Of a stretch of DNA of 64,000 bases, positions 18,512-26,857 are shown one piece after another. Origin of the DNA: Alloprevotella sp. (GTDB lineage: Bacteria; Bacteroidota; Bacteroidia; Bacteroidales; Bacteroidaceae). The stretch's first letter is position 1, and each line of letters starts with the position of its first letter. Position numbers and translations under genes: made by a program. The stretch is from assembly GCA_017478625.1 (NCBI GenBank), contig JAFVDF010000016.1, forward strand, positions 124,001-188,000, in the 5' to 3' direction. Below the pieces are notes generated by a model that had not been told where the DNA came from, ran no database searches, and saw nothing but the letters and a program-made list of their open reading frames with translations.

Positions 18512-20755
18512 ATGGTAGAACTCATTAATCAAGGTGTTTATCTCATTGACGGCTCAACCATCACGACCGACCCGTCAAATCTTCCAAGCCCGGAAGAAGC
18601 TCGCGAAAGTACAATAGCGTACGGCATCCTTAGAGCGCACGATGTGGACGGCTCGAAGGGAGACAAAATGCGTATCAAATTTGACGCTATGATGTCTCAC
18701 GACATTACCTATGTCGGTATAATCCAAACGGCGCGTGCTTCTGGTCTGGAAAAGTTCCCTCTTCCCTACGCAATGACTAATTGCCACAACTCATTGTGCG
18801 CAGTAGGTGGTACAATCAACGAAGATGACCACGTTTTCGGTCTTTCTGCAGCCAAGAAGTACGGAGGTATCTACGTGCCCGCCAATCAGGCAGTCATCCA
18901 CCAATATGCTCGTGAAGCAATGGTTGCTTGTGGCAATATGATTCTCGGTTCAGATAGCCACACGCGTTATGGTTCGCTCGGAAACATGGGCGTTGGCGAA
19001 GGAGGCGGCGAACTTGTGAAGCAACTCCTTAATAATACATGGGATATCAATGCTCCGGAAGTGGTACTGGTTTGGCTTGAAGGAGCACCGCGTAAGGGAA
19101 TCGGTCCACACGACGTGGCCATTTCGCTTGTTAAAGCCACATTTGAAAGCGGATTCGTAAAGAATAAGATTCTGGAATTTGCCGGACCTGGCGTCAAGAA
19201 CCTTCCAATTGATTTTAGAAACGGCATAGATATTATGACCACGGAGACGACGTGTCTCAGCTCTATCTGGGTAACCGACGAAGAGGTGAAACATCACTAC
19301 GAGCTTCACAAACGCCCCGAAGGATACCGCGAACTGAAACCTGGAAAGGTTGCATATTACGATGCAATGATTCGCATTGATCTTTCAAAGCAGGAGTCGA
19401 TGATCGCCTTACCATTCCATCCGTCAAATGCCTTTACTATTCACGAATTGCAGGCTAATCCGGAAGAGATTCTCCGTCGCGTCGAAGAAGATACCAAGAA
19501 AAGATTTGGTGAGAAGGTTCAAGTGGACCTCGTAGATAAGATTGTCGATGGAAAAGTCCATGCAGATCAGGGAATCATCGCTGGTTGCTCCGGCGGTACT
19601 TATGACAACCTCTCCGCAGCGGCTTCAATTCTGAAAAACCAAAGTGTAGGTAACGACTTCTTCACGATCTCTGCTTACCCGCAATCTACCCCCGTATATC
19701 TTTCTGTATCACGCAATGGCATTGCAGGTGAACTTCTGGAGGCTGGCGTAGTGATAAAACCCGCTTTCTGCGGTCCGTGCTTCGGTGCAGGCGATGTACC
19801 CGCCAACAATGGGCTCTCAATTCGCCATACAACCCGCAATTTCCCCAACCGCGAAGGTTCGAAGCCCGGTCAGGGCCAGATTTCGCTCGTTGCGCTTATG
19901 GATGCTCGTTCTATCGCGGCCACCGCAGCCAATGGAGGCGTGATAACAGCCGCCACTGACGTGGAATTTGAAGATACTCATAAGCCATACGATTATGACT
20001 CTAAGATTTACGACCACCGTGTATATAACGGCTTTGGAAAAGCTAATCTGGAAGAGCCACTCCGCTATGGCCCGAACATTAAGGACTGGCCTAAGATGTA
20101 TCCGATGCAGGAGAATATGTTGCTTGAATTAGCCGCTGTAATTCATGATCCTGTTACGACAACTGACGAACTTATCCCGTCCGGCGAAACATCCAGCTAT
20201 CGTTCTAATCCGCTTAAGTTGTCAGAGTTTGCGCTCTCTCGTCGAGTTCCCGAGTACGTTGGCCGTGCTAAACGCATACAGGAAGCCGATCGCGCCCGCC
20301 GTGCAGGCAATTGTCCGCAGGAAGTTGCAGATGCTTTGGCTAAGGTTGGTGCTACGCCCGATAATACTTCGTTTGGATCCTGTGTATTTGCCAACCGTCC
20401 CGGTGATGGTTCTGCCCGCGAGCAAGCCGCTTCTTGCCAAAAGGTACTTGGTGGCGATGCAAACATCTGTTATGAATACGCAACCAAGCGTTACCGTAGC
20501 AATTGCATCAATTGGGGAATCGTGCCCTTTACTCTGGCTCCCGAAACTCCCTTTGATTATTCTGATGGCGATTATGTATTCGTTCCAGGCATCCGTGCCG
20601 CAATGGCAGAAGGCCGTGAAGAAATAGACGCCAAAGTCATAACCAAAGAAGGAGTCCGTGATATCCATCTATACTTCCGTAATCTGACAGCCGACGAACG
20701 TACAATCCTTATGGAAGGCTGTCTGATGAACTACTATGCTTCACAAAAGAAATAA
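18512..20755 (+). CDS. acnA: Aconitate hydratase, mitochondrial type
   Basis: A 747-residue aconitase of the mitochondrial/Bacteroidota group. Visible motifs are MTNCHNSLCAVGG, LGSDSHTRYGSLGNMGVGEGGGE, the cluster Cys regions IAGCSGGTYDN and CGPCFGAGD, and RSIAATAANGG. It interconverts citrate and isocitrate with a 4Fe-4S cluster. It starts 66 bp after the citCG gene and 24 bp before icd, in the same direction, so citrate lyase, aconitase and IDH could be one transcription unit. In many Bacteroides the neighbour is citrate synthase; none is present here. Confidence 0.95.
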   Translation: MVELINQGVYLIDGSTITTDPSNLPSPEEARESTIAYGILRAHDVDGSKGDKMRIKFDAMMSHDITYVGIIQTARASGLEKFPLPYAMTNCHNSLCAVGGTINEDDHVFGLSAAKKYGGIYVPANQAVIHQYAREAMVACGNMILGSDSHTRYGSLGNMGVGEGGGELVKQLLNNTWDINAPEVVLVWLEGAPRKGIGPHDVAISLVKATFESGFVKNKILEFAGPGVKNLPIDFRNGIDIMTTETTCLSSIWVTDEEVKHHYELHKRPEGYRELKPGKVAYYDAMIRIDLSKQESMIALPFHPSNAFTIHELQANPEEILRRVEEDTKKRFGEKVQVDLVDKIVDGKVHADQGIIAGCSGGTYDNLSAAASILKNQSVGNDFFTISAYPQSTPVYLSVSRNGIAGELLEAGVVIKPAFCGPCFGAGDVPANNGLSIRHTTRNFPNREGSKPGQGQISLVALMDARSIAATAANGGVITAATDVEFEDTHKPYDYDSKIYDHRVYNGFGKANLEEPLRYGPNIKDWPKMYPMQENMLLELAAVIHDPVTTTDELIPSGETSSYRSNPLKLSEFALSRRVPEYVGRAKRIQEADRARRAGNCPQEVADALAKVGATPDNTSFGSCVFANRPGDGSAREQAASCQKVLGGDANICYEYATKRYRSNCINWGIVPFTLAPETPFDYSDGDYVFVPGIRAAMAEGREEIDAKVITKEGVRDIHLYFRNLTADERTILMEGCLMNYYASQKK

Positions 20756-20779
20756 CCCTATAATCCTTTCAGAAAACAC

Positions 20780-21985
20780 ATGGAAAAAATCAAAATGTCC
20801 ACGCCTATCGTGGAAATGGACGGCGATGAAATGACCCGAATCCTTTGGAAAATGATTAAAGACGAACTTATTCTGCCGTTCGTTGACCTTAAAACCGAAT
20901 ACTACGACCTTGGTCTGGAACACCGTGATGCTACTGCCGACCAGGTAACCCGTGATGCAGCCGAAGCAACTAAGCGTCTGGGCGTAGCGGTTAAGTGCGC
21001 AACGATCACGCCTAATAAGCAGCGTATGTCCGAATATAATCTGCATGAAATGTGGAAGAGTCCTAACGGAACAATCCGTTCTATTCTTGACGGCACCGTA
21101 TTTCGTGCTCCAATAACTATTCCGACGATTAAGCCGGTGGTTAAGAATTGGGAAAAGCCCATTACGATCGCCCGTCACGCTTATGGCGACGTTTACAAGA
21201 GCGTAGAAATCCGCGTAGAAGAAGCTGGAACCGCCAAATTAGTATTTGAGGGTGAGAGCGGAAAACGCGAAGAAGTAGAAATACATCGCTTCAAGGGTCC
21301 TGGCGTATTACAGGGTATGCACAATGTAGATAAGTCGATAAAATCTTTCGCCCACTCATGCTTCAAATACGCTATTGATACGAAGCAGGACGTATGGTTC
21401 TCGACCAAGGACACTATCTCAAAGAAATACGATGGCCAGTTCCGCGCAATCTTTGACGAGGTATTCGCTGAATATAAGGAGGAATTTGAGCGTCTGGGTA
21501 TTACTTATTTCTATACCCTTATTGACGACGCTGTTGCTCGCGTGATACGAAGCAAGGGTGGCTATATTTGGGCCTGCAAGAACTATGACGGTGACGTTAT
21601 GTCCGACATGGTAAGCACGGCCTTTGGCTCGTTGGCCATGATGACTAGTGTATTGGTAAGTCCGGAGGGGAATTATGAATACGAAGCAGCCCACGGAACT
21701 GTCACAAGGCACTACTACAAATATCTCGCCGGCGAAGAGACCAGTACGAACCCGATGGCAACCATTTTCGCCTGGACGGGAGCTTTCCGCAAGCGCGGAG
21801 AAAAAGACAACCTGCCCGAATTGCAGCGTTTTGCCGATTTGTTGGAGCAGGCCTGCCTTGATACGCTTAACGAGGGTATCGCAACGAAGGATCTCGTAGG
21901 CCTGATGGAAGGCATTACGCCTCAACAGGTTAATTCGCTGGACTTCATTCGTGCTATCCGTACGCGTCTGGAAAAGAAGCTTTAG
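20780..21985 (+). CDS. icd: NADP-dependent isocitrate dehydrogenase, eukaryotic-like type
   Basis: 401 residues. The start KMSTPIVEMDGDEMTRILW, the substrate-site NGTIRSILDGTVFR, the metal site LIDDAVARVIRSKGGYIWACKNYDGDVMSD, and GTVTRHYYKY (NADP pocket) place it in the homodimeric eukaryotic-like subfamily. It converts isocitrate to 2-oxoglutarate, or the reverse with CO2 and NADPH. It is downstream of aconitase and is closed by a terminator at 22028. Confidence 0.95.
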   Translation: MEKIKMSTPIVEMDGDEMTRILWKMIKDELILPFVDLKTEYYDLGLEHRDATADQVTRDAAEATKRLGVAVKCATITPNKQRMSEYNLHEMWKSPNGTIRSILDGTVFRAPITIPTIKPVVKNWEKPITIARHAYGDVYKSVEIRVEEAGTAKLVFEGESGKREEVEIHRFKGPGVLQGMHNVDKSIKSFAHSCFKYAIDTKQDVWFSTKDTISKKYDGQFRAIFDEVFAEYKEEFERLGITYFYTLIDDAVARVIRSKGGYIWACKNYDGDVMSDMVSTAFGSLAMMTSVLVSPEGNYEYEAAHGTVTRHYYKYLAGEETSTNPMATIFAWTGAFRKRGEKDNLPELQRFADLLEQACLDTLNEGIATKDLVGLMEGITPQQVNSLDFIRAIRTRLEKKL

Positions 21986-21993
21986 AAGTAGGT

Positions 21994-22012
21994 TTGTAGC
22001 ATAATGCTACAA
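21994..22012. repeat. Perfect 19-bp palindrome TTGTAGCAT-A-ATGCTACAA
   Basis: Nine-base arms are perfectly inverted around A22003, 9 bp after the icd stop codon. The core GCAT-A-ATGC is that of the phased arrays, and its centre is exactly 9 x 21 bp from the array unit at 22192. The phase may continue between the two with a CT-T-ATG unit at 22066 and CAT-A-CTC at 22129. Positions between those are unconvincing. Confidence 0.8.
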
Positions 22013-22027
22013 GGCTGTATAAACGAG

Positions 22028-22056
22028 TAGAACCGCCTCAGGGCGGTTCTATTTTT
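22028..22056 (+). terminator. Intrinsic terminator of the cit-acn-icd region
   Basis: TAGAACCGCC (22028-22037) and GGCGGTTCTA (22042-22051) form a perfect 10-bp stem with a TCAG loop. TTTTTG follows. Confidence 0.93.
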
Positions 22057-22185
22057 GTATAAACTTATGTAGCCTGCCGGTAGGACTGCGATACGGCCCA
22101 GTCAGAGGGCGGATTTCGGGTGGCTCATACTCTGTCCGAGGCAGGGTAGGGGCCTGGGGAATGGTTTTACAGGTAAATACGGGTG

Positions 22186-22325
22186 GCAGATATTGCAATC
22201 GTTACCCGGTATTATGTAGTAGGGAGAGAGTATAATACCCTTTGGAAAAAGGCTTATGGCGTGGTCGATTTCACAGTGTGAACTCTGCGTTTCACAGTGT
22301 GAAATTTGAATTTCACACTGTGAAA
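22186..22325. repeat. 21-bp-phased palindrome array, mixed unit types
   Basis: Dyad centres are at 22192 (CAGAT-A-TTGC), 22213 (GGTAT-T-ATGTA), 22234 (GTAT-A-ATACC), 22255 (GGCT-T-ATGGC), 22276 (TTTCACA-G-TGTGAAC), 22297 (TTTCACA-G-TGTGAAA) and 22318 (TTTCACA-C-TGTGAAA). All are exactly 21 bp apart. The array lies between the convergent icd and rfbB genes, so a promoter role for either is unlikely here. The remainder of the 350-bp gap (22057-22185) shows no gene. Confidence 0.9.
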
Positions 22326-22335
22326 TGACTTGCTT

Positions 22336-23460
22336 CTACCTTTTGCCGTACATTTTCTCGTAGTAATTTTGATATTCCCCCGTAGTTACATTGTCGAGCC
22401 ATTCTTGGTTGTCGAGATACCAGCGCACGGTGCGTTCTATTCCTTCTTCAAATTGCAAAGAAGGTTCCCAGCCCAGTTCACGTTGAAGTTTGCGCGAGTC
22501 GATGGCATAGCGGGCGTCGTGACCAAGCCTGTCGGTTACATAGGTTATAAGGTTGAGGTCTTCGCCTTCCTTACGGCCTAGCAATCTGTCCACAGTCTTA
22601 ATGAGAATACGGACTATATCTATGTTCTTCCATTCGTTGAATCCGCCGATGTTATAAGTCTCCGCAATCTTTCCCTTATGGAAGATGAGATCTATAGCGC
22701 GTGCGTGGTCTTCTACATAGAGCCAATCGCGCACGTTCTCGCCCTTTCCGTAAACTGGCAGAGGCTTGCGGTGGCGTATGTTATTTATGAAGAGCGGAAT
22801 GAGCTTCTCGGGAAATTGGTAGGGCCCGTAGTTGTTCGAGCAGTTGGTCACGATGGTCGGCAGGCCGTAGGTATCGTGAAATGCGCGTACGAAATGGTCG
22901 CTCGAAGCCTTGCTGGCACTGTAGGGGGAATGGGGAGCATATTTGGAAGTCTCTACGAAAAAGTCGTCGCCATATACTTCGTGTGCGCTAAACTCTGCCG
23001 CCTTTCCCTCCGGGCAGGTTAAGGCCAAGGCGCCATATACTTCGTCTGTGGAGATATGGTAGAATCGTTTGCCCTCATATTTCTCTGGCAGACTTTCCCA
23101 GTAGGTACGAGCGGCTTGAAGGAGGCTGAGCGTACCAAGGACATTGGTACGAGCAAACGCAAATGGGTCGCTGATGGATCGGTCCACGTGACTTTCAGCT
23201 GCCAGGTGGATAATGCCGTCCACGTGCTTTGTGCGGAGCAAGGCTAAGATGGCATCAAAGTCGCAGATATCCAGATGTGCAAATTCGTAGTTCGGCTTGT
23301 CGGCTACATCAGCCAGATTGGCCAAGTTGCCTGCGTAGGTAAGCGCATCCAGGCAGATGATGCGATACTCTGGGTACTTATTGACAAATAACCTTACGAC
23401 GTGGTTGCCTATAAACCCCGCGCCGCCAGTAATAACTATGGTACGCTTATATGTGTCCAT
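22336..23460 (-). CDS. rfbB: dTDP-glucose 4,6-dehydratase
   Basis: A 374-residue short-chain dehydrogenase. The NAD-binding loop is TGGAGFIGNHV near the N-terminus, followed by HLAAESHVDRSI, ISTDEVYGAL and the catalytic YSASKA (Tyr-x-x-x-Lys). NCSNNYGPYQFPEKLIP is characteristic of RfbB/RmlB. It forms dTDP-4-keto-6-deoxyglucose for rhamnose and related surface sugars. The other rml genes are not in the window. It is last in a minus-strand surface-polysaccharide block. Confidence 0.95.
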   Translation of the reverse strand: MDTYKRTIVITGGAGFIGNHVVRLFVNKYPEYRIICLDALTYAGNLANLADVADKPNYEFAHLDICDFDAILALLRTKHVDGIIHLAAESHVDRSISDPFAFARTNVLGTLSLLQAARTYWESLPEKYEGKRFYHISTDEVYGALALTCPEGKAAEFSAHEVYGDDFFVETSKYAPHSPYSASKASSDHFVRAFHDTYGLPTIVTNCSNNYGPYQFPEKLIPLFINNIRHRKPLPVYGKGENVRDWLYVEDHARAIDLIFHKGKIAETYNIGGFNEWKNIDIVRILIKTVDRLLGRKEGEDLNLITYVTDRLGHDARYAIDSRKLQRELGWEPSLQFEEGIERTVRWYLDNQEWLDNVTTGEYQNYYEKMYGKR

Positions 23461-23477
23461 GGTCTGAATTGAATGTA

Positions 23478-24020
23478 TTAGAATTTGAGTTGTTTTAGCG
23501 GTGTGCCGTCAAGATGGTATAAGGTTACGGCTTCGGCATCCAAGATAGCATAGGTCGGCGGATTATCCTGCTTCGGAAAAGTTATGCTCCCCGTGTTACA
23601 GACAAGTATGCCGTCCTCCCGTCTATGTAGGCTTGGTAGGTGAGTGTGGCCTTGAAAAATGGCCTCATAGCCACTGGTGGGCAACTGCGAAGTTCCGACA
23701 AGATGACCATGCGTAAGCAAGACTCTGCGCCCATTATCTACCAGCATGGTATATGCTGACAGGACAGGGAACGTCAATAGCATCTGGTCCACTTCGCTGT
23801 CGCAATTTCCCCGTACACCTATGATGCGGTCCTGTAACTGGTTCAGGCGCTGGGCTACAGCCGGTGCATTTAGTCCGTCAGGTACGCCATTGCGTGGGCC
23901 GTAGTTGAGAAAGTCGCCGAGCAGACAGAGCATGTCGCACTTTTCGCACTCAAATCGGGCGAGCAGTGCCTCCAAGGCAGGCAGAGAACCGTGTATGTCA
24001 GATGCTAAGAGGTACTTCAT
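23478..24020 (-). CDS. yfcE: YfcE/MJ0936-type metallophosphoesterase
   Basis: A 180-residue calcineurin-like phosphoesterase. Metal ligands are seen in SDIHGSLPAL (D-x-H), LLGDFLNYGPRN (GD), VRGNCDSE (GNCD), LLTHGHL (GH) and FQGHTHLP (GHTH). This family hydrolyses small phosphodiesters; the natural substrate is unknown. It sits 17 bp from rfbB and 2 bp from manA, so it is cotranscribed with sugar metabolism genes. Confidence 0.88.
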   Translation of the reverse strand: MKYLLASDIHGSLPALEALLARFECEKCDMLCLLGDFLNYGPRNGVPDGLNAPAVAQRLNQLQDRIIGVRGNCDSEVDQMLLTFPVLSAYTMLVDNGRRVLLTHGHLVGTSQLPTSGYEAIFQGHTHLPSLHRREDGILVCNTGSITFPKQDNPPTYAILDAEAVTLYHLDGTPLKQLKF

Positions 24021-24022
24021 AC

Positions 24023-24994
24023 TTAGGGAATACAGGTTTCAATGCACGCGAACTCACCTTTTGGTTCAAAGGTCAGACTTTCTGTCGTGGCGGGTAGCAG
24101 TACGCTTTCGCCTGCATTAAGAAGGAATGAATTTCCTTCGTTGTCCACGCAACGTGCACTGCCTTTGTGGGCGATGAGAATGACAAACGAATCAATATTC
24201 TTATAGTCCGTCGTGAACGTCTGGTTGAGTTGGTAGGAGGAAGTAGTAAATGCACTGCTTTCTACCAGCACTACGCGCTCATTAGCCTTCGGGATGTAAT
24301 TCTGCTTATGGGCGTCAAGATCGCCAAAGTCCAACGCTTCCTTAGCCTGCTCGACGTGAAGTTGGCGCTTATTGCCTTGTGCATCAGTACGATCGAAGTC
24401 ATAGACGCGAAAGGTGTCGTTACTCGATTGCTGGATCTCTACGAGAAAATTATTAGCCCCGATGCTGTGAATACGGCCTGCTGGGATGAAAAAACAATCG
24501 CCTGCACCCGTCTGATGCTTCTGTAGCGTGTTTAGAAAAGTTCCTTCATTGAGCCGACGCTCATAGTCGTCAGGAGAAATATGTTCTTGGAATCCTGCAT
24601 ACAGGCTACTGTCGGCGCCACCGCTCAGGATGTACCACATCTCGGTCTTGCCGTACGGATGGCCCATTCTTTGTGCCATTTCGTCGTCTGGATGTACCTG
24701 TATGCTTAGGTCCTGGGCTGCTGAGATAAACTTGATGAGCAGTGGGAACGTCGTGCCGTAGCGTTCAAGGTTTTTACGGCCTACAAAGTCGGCACCATAT
24801 TTTTCTATGAGCGTGCTGAGTGTCTGTCCGCTGTCTGCACCACCCACTACGGGCGTTTCGTTGCCTGGCACGCCACTGATTTCCCAGCTTTCGCCTATGT
24901 TTTCAGGCGCGTTCTCTATGTTTTTCAGTCGGATGATTTCCTGACCGCCCCAAAGGGTAGTCTTATAAATCGGTTGGAAGAAGAAAGGTTTCAT
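24023..24994 (-). CDS. manA: Mannose-6-phosphate isomerase, class I
   Basis: 323 residues from the ATG at 24994, giving MKPFFFQPIYKTTLWGGQEI. The frame stays open for 78 more codons upstream, but that extension runs into the phosphatase gene and has no family similarity. The cupin motifs are visible: SIQVHPDD with metal ligands Gln and His, KTEMWYIL with the Glu ligand, and FFIPAGRIHSIG with a His. It interconverts fructose-6-P and mannose-6-P to feed GDP-mannose/fucose for surface glycans. Confidence 0.93.
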   Translation of the reverse strand: MKPFFFQPIYKTTLWGGQEIIRLKNIENAPENIGESWEISGVPGNETPVVGGADSGQTLSTLIEKYGADFVGRKNLERYGTTFPLLIKFISAAQDLSIQVHPDDEMAQRMGHPYGKTEMWYILSGGADSSLYAGFQEHISPDDYERRLNEGTFLNTLQKHQTGAGDCFFIPAGRIHSIGANNFLVEIQQSSNDTFRVYDFDRTDAQGNKRQLHVEQAKEALDFGDLDAHKQNYIPKANERVVLVESSAFTTSSYQLNQTFTTDYKNIDSFVILIAHKGSARCVDNEGNSFLLNAGESVLLPATTESLTFEPKGEFACIETCIP

Positions 24995-25055
24995 ATCTAC
25001 CTGTTTATTTGTAAAAAAGAGACGCAACACTTTCCGCAGAAAGGTGGCGTCGCAC

Positions 25056-25781
25056 TTAATCATTAAGAAATTCGTAATTGAAATGGACTTGTGAGAGTAT
25101 TTCCTTGGTAAATACTTTCGCGTCAAGAGCTTTCTGATAGGAAGAAAGGCGGTGTAGGTCAGAGCCCCAAAGATTGTAGTAGCCTTTCTTAAGAAGATGG
25201 AGCGCCCGACGGCGTTGTGGCTCGCCATACATACCCACTATGGAAGGCAAATTGACCTGAAAGCGCACATTCATATCTTTTAGCTCGTCGTAACCGGACA
25301 TTTCCAAATACAAGTACCGCTCAGGATGCGCTAGTATAGGATGATAGCCTGCTTGCTGTATGCGACGGAGCGTTCCCTTAAGGTCATAGGGCGGATTGAA
25401 GTAGGAGGTTTCTACCAGCAGGTGGTTGCCGTCTTGTCCGATAGGGATGACTTCGCCTGCCTCAAGCCTTTCGTCAAAAAGGCTATCCATCATGTGTTCG
25501 GCGGCCAGGTGGAGTTTGATGGGGCCATTATACGATTCGCACAAAAGCTCATAGCGTTCTCGCAGACGTGCCGGTGTGTTGGGAATATCGACCATAATGT
25601 GTGGCGTAAGCCATATCGTGTCGATTCCCAACTGCTCGTAGTAGGCCAGAACCGCTAATGAATCTTCCAGTTTCTGTATGCCATCATCTACGCCGGGTAG
25701 GATATGACAGTGCCAGTCGGTGTTGCCAGCGAAAAAGCCACTTTCAACAATGTTTTTCTTGCTTTTTAAGAATCCAAACAT
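25056..25781 (-). CDS. CpsB/CapC-type PHP phosphotyrosine phosphatase
   Basis: A 241-residue PHP-fold protein. NTDWHCHILPGVDDG near residue 20 is the family's metal-binding start (HxH...DDG). TPHI follows, then AEHMMD, LVETSY, ILAHPERY and GSDLHR, all carrying metal ligands. In capsule loci such enzymes dephosphorylate the Wzc-type tyrosine autokinase. It lies between manA and a Wza-like export lipoprotein. No Wzc kinase is seen in the window. Confidence 0.9.
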   Translation of the reverse strand: MFGFLKSKKNIVESGFFAGNTDWHCHILPGVDDGIQKLEDSLAVLAYYEQLGIDTIWLTPHIMVDIPNTPARLRERYELLCESYNGPIKLHLAAEHMMDSLFDERLEAGEVIPIGQDGNHLLVETSYFNPPYDLKGTLRRIQQAGYHPILAHPERYLYLEMSGYDELKDMNVRFQVNLPSIVGMYGEPQRRRALHLLKKGYYNLWGSDLHRLSSYQKALDAKVFTKEILSQVHFNYEFLND

Positions 25782-25813
25782 GGGCCTATGAATCGAGGGG
25801 ACAGACTTACAGG

Positions 25814-26632
25814 CTATTTGAATATTAGCACAGCCACAGAGGTCAGCAGTGAGGCCAGCGAAATCCAGAAGGATGTGGAGCGCATATTATTGCCGTTGAT
25901 AGTAGCCTCGCGCATTTTTTTGTCGTTAGGGTTCACATAGACCACATCATTCTGCTGTATGTAGAAAGCAGGCGAGGCAAAGAGTTCTTGTCCCTTGGTC
26001 AGATCTACTTGATAGATCTCTTGGCCTGTTTCCGTCTGGCGCACTACCGTTACATCGTTGCGTCGGCCGTTAATAGTGAGGTCTCCAGCCAACGAAATAG
26101 CATCGAAAATTGTAAACCGGTCGCGTGCAATGGAATAACGTCCGGGTTGGTTTACTTCTCCGATGACCGACACACCCAGATTCAGAAATTCAATGGTAAC
26201 TACAGGGTCGGAAATCTGTCCGCTTGCGATAAGTTTGTCCTTGATATAGTTGCAGGCCTGTTCGCGCGTCAGACCTCCTATTTTAATCTTTCCAATCACG
26301 GGGAAGTCTATCTCACCGTTGGTATCAACAGTATATCCGGAAATATTCTGCGAGATGTTTACGGAACCTACATCAGAGTTTGTGGCAGAAGCTCCATCAC
26401 CTACGCGACGGGCATAATAGGGTAGGTTGAAAAGTGCGGCCACTTGTGGGTTCTTACTATTGACGATGATTGTTACTTGGTCAAGTGGCTGTAGCGTAAT
26501 CGTCTTGGCTTCTGCGGAAGTAATCTGCGTGTTGTTCGTGAGGTCCTGCATATAAGCAATGTCTGACGGAGTTTTGCACGCACATAAGGTGATGACTGCA
26601 GCCATAATGGCGATAGTGTGTTTCGCTTTCAT
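25814..26632 (-). CDS. Polysaccharide export lipoprotein (Wza/OPX family)
   Basis: 272 residues from the ATG at 26632 (MKAKHTIAIMAAVITLCAC), chosen because it gives a proper lipoprotein signal with the lipobox LCAC. The SLBB/poly-export pattern follows: LQPLDQVTIIV, GEIDFPVIGKIKIGGLTREQACNYI, the beta-grasp VSVIGEVNQPGRY, then DAISLAGDLTINGRR. A C-terminal hydrophobic helix (ISLASLLTSVAVLIF) would cross the outer membrane, as in Wza. It is the first gene of the minus-strand polysaccharide block. Confidence 0.9.
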   Translation of the reverse strand: MKAKHTIAIMAAVITLCACKTPSDIAYMQDLTNNTQITSAEAKTITLQPLDQVTIIVNSKNPQVAALFNLPYYARRVGDGASATNSDVGSVNISQNISGYTVDTNGEIDFPVIGKIKIGGLTREQACNYIKDKLIASGQISDPVVTIEFLNLGVSVIGEVNQPGRYSIARDRFTIFDAISLAGDLTINGRRNDVTVVRQTETGQEIYQVDLTKGQELFASPAFYIQQNDVVYVNPNDKKMREATINGNNMRSTSFWISLASLLTSVAVLIFK

Positions 26633-26683
26633 ATAGTTTTGTTTGATTATGCAATGAAAAGAAGAAAGAATACCGTATTTCTG

Positions 26684-26691
26684 CAAAGGTA
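26684..26691 (-). promoter_or_regulatory. -7 element for the polysaccharide-export block
   Basis: On the minus strand TACCTTTG matches TAnnTTTG, 51 bp before the export-protein start. No convincing TTTG lies at -33. Confidence 0.5.
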
Positions 26692-26805
26692 TAAAATTCT
26701 ATTATTAAATAATTGTATCGCCACATAAATTTAGGCATCCGTCCCAAACAAGGGCTCTTTGCGCAAAAAGAAATATGCCGTAGTGCCGTTTTTGGCTTTT
26801 TGTGC

Positions 26806-26813
26806 TATATTTG
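26806..26813 (+). promoter_or_regulatory. -7 element for dxs
   Basis: TATATTTG matches TAnnTTTG and lies 44 bp before the dxs ATG at 26858. This supports that start over an upstream in-frame TTG. The -33 element is not clear. Confidence 0.5.
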
Positions 26814-26857
26814 CCAAAATAGTGCACTCGCAAGTGCCTACTCCGAACGGATTTCCT

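Noticed and set aside
26759-26857. Upstream TTG start for dxs adding a signal-like N-terminus
   Set aside because: The extension spans the -7 element at 26806-26813, and DXS is cytoplasmic. The ATG at 26858 gives the standard family start.
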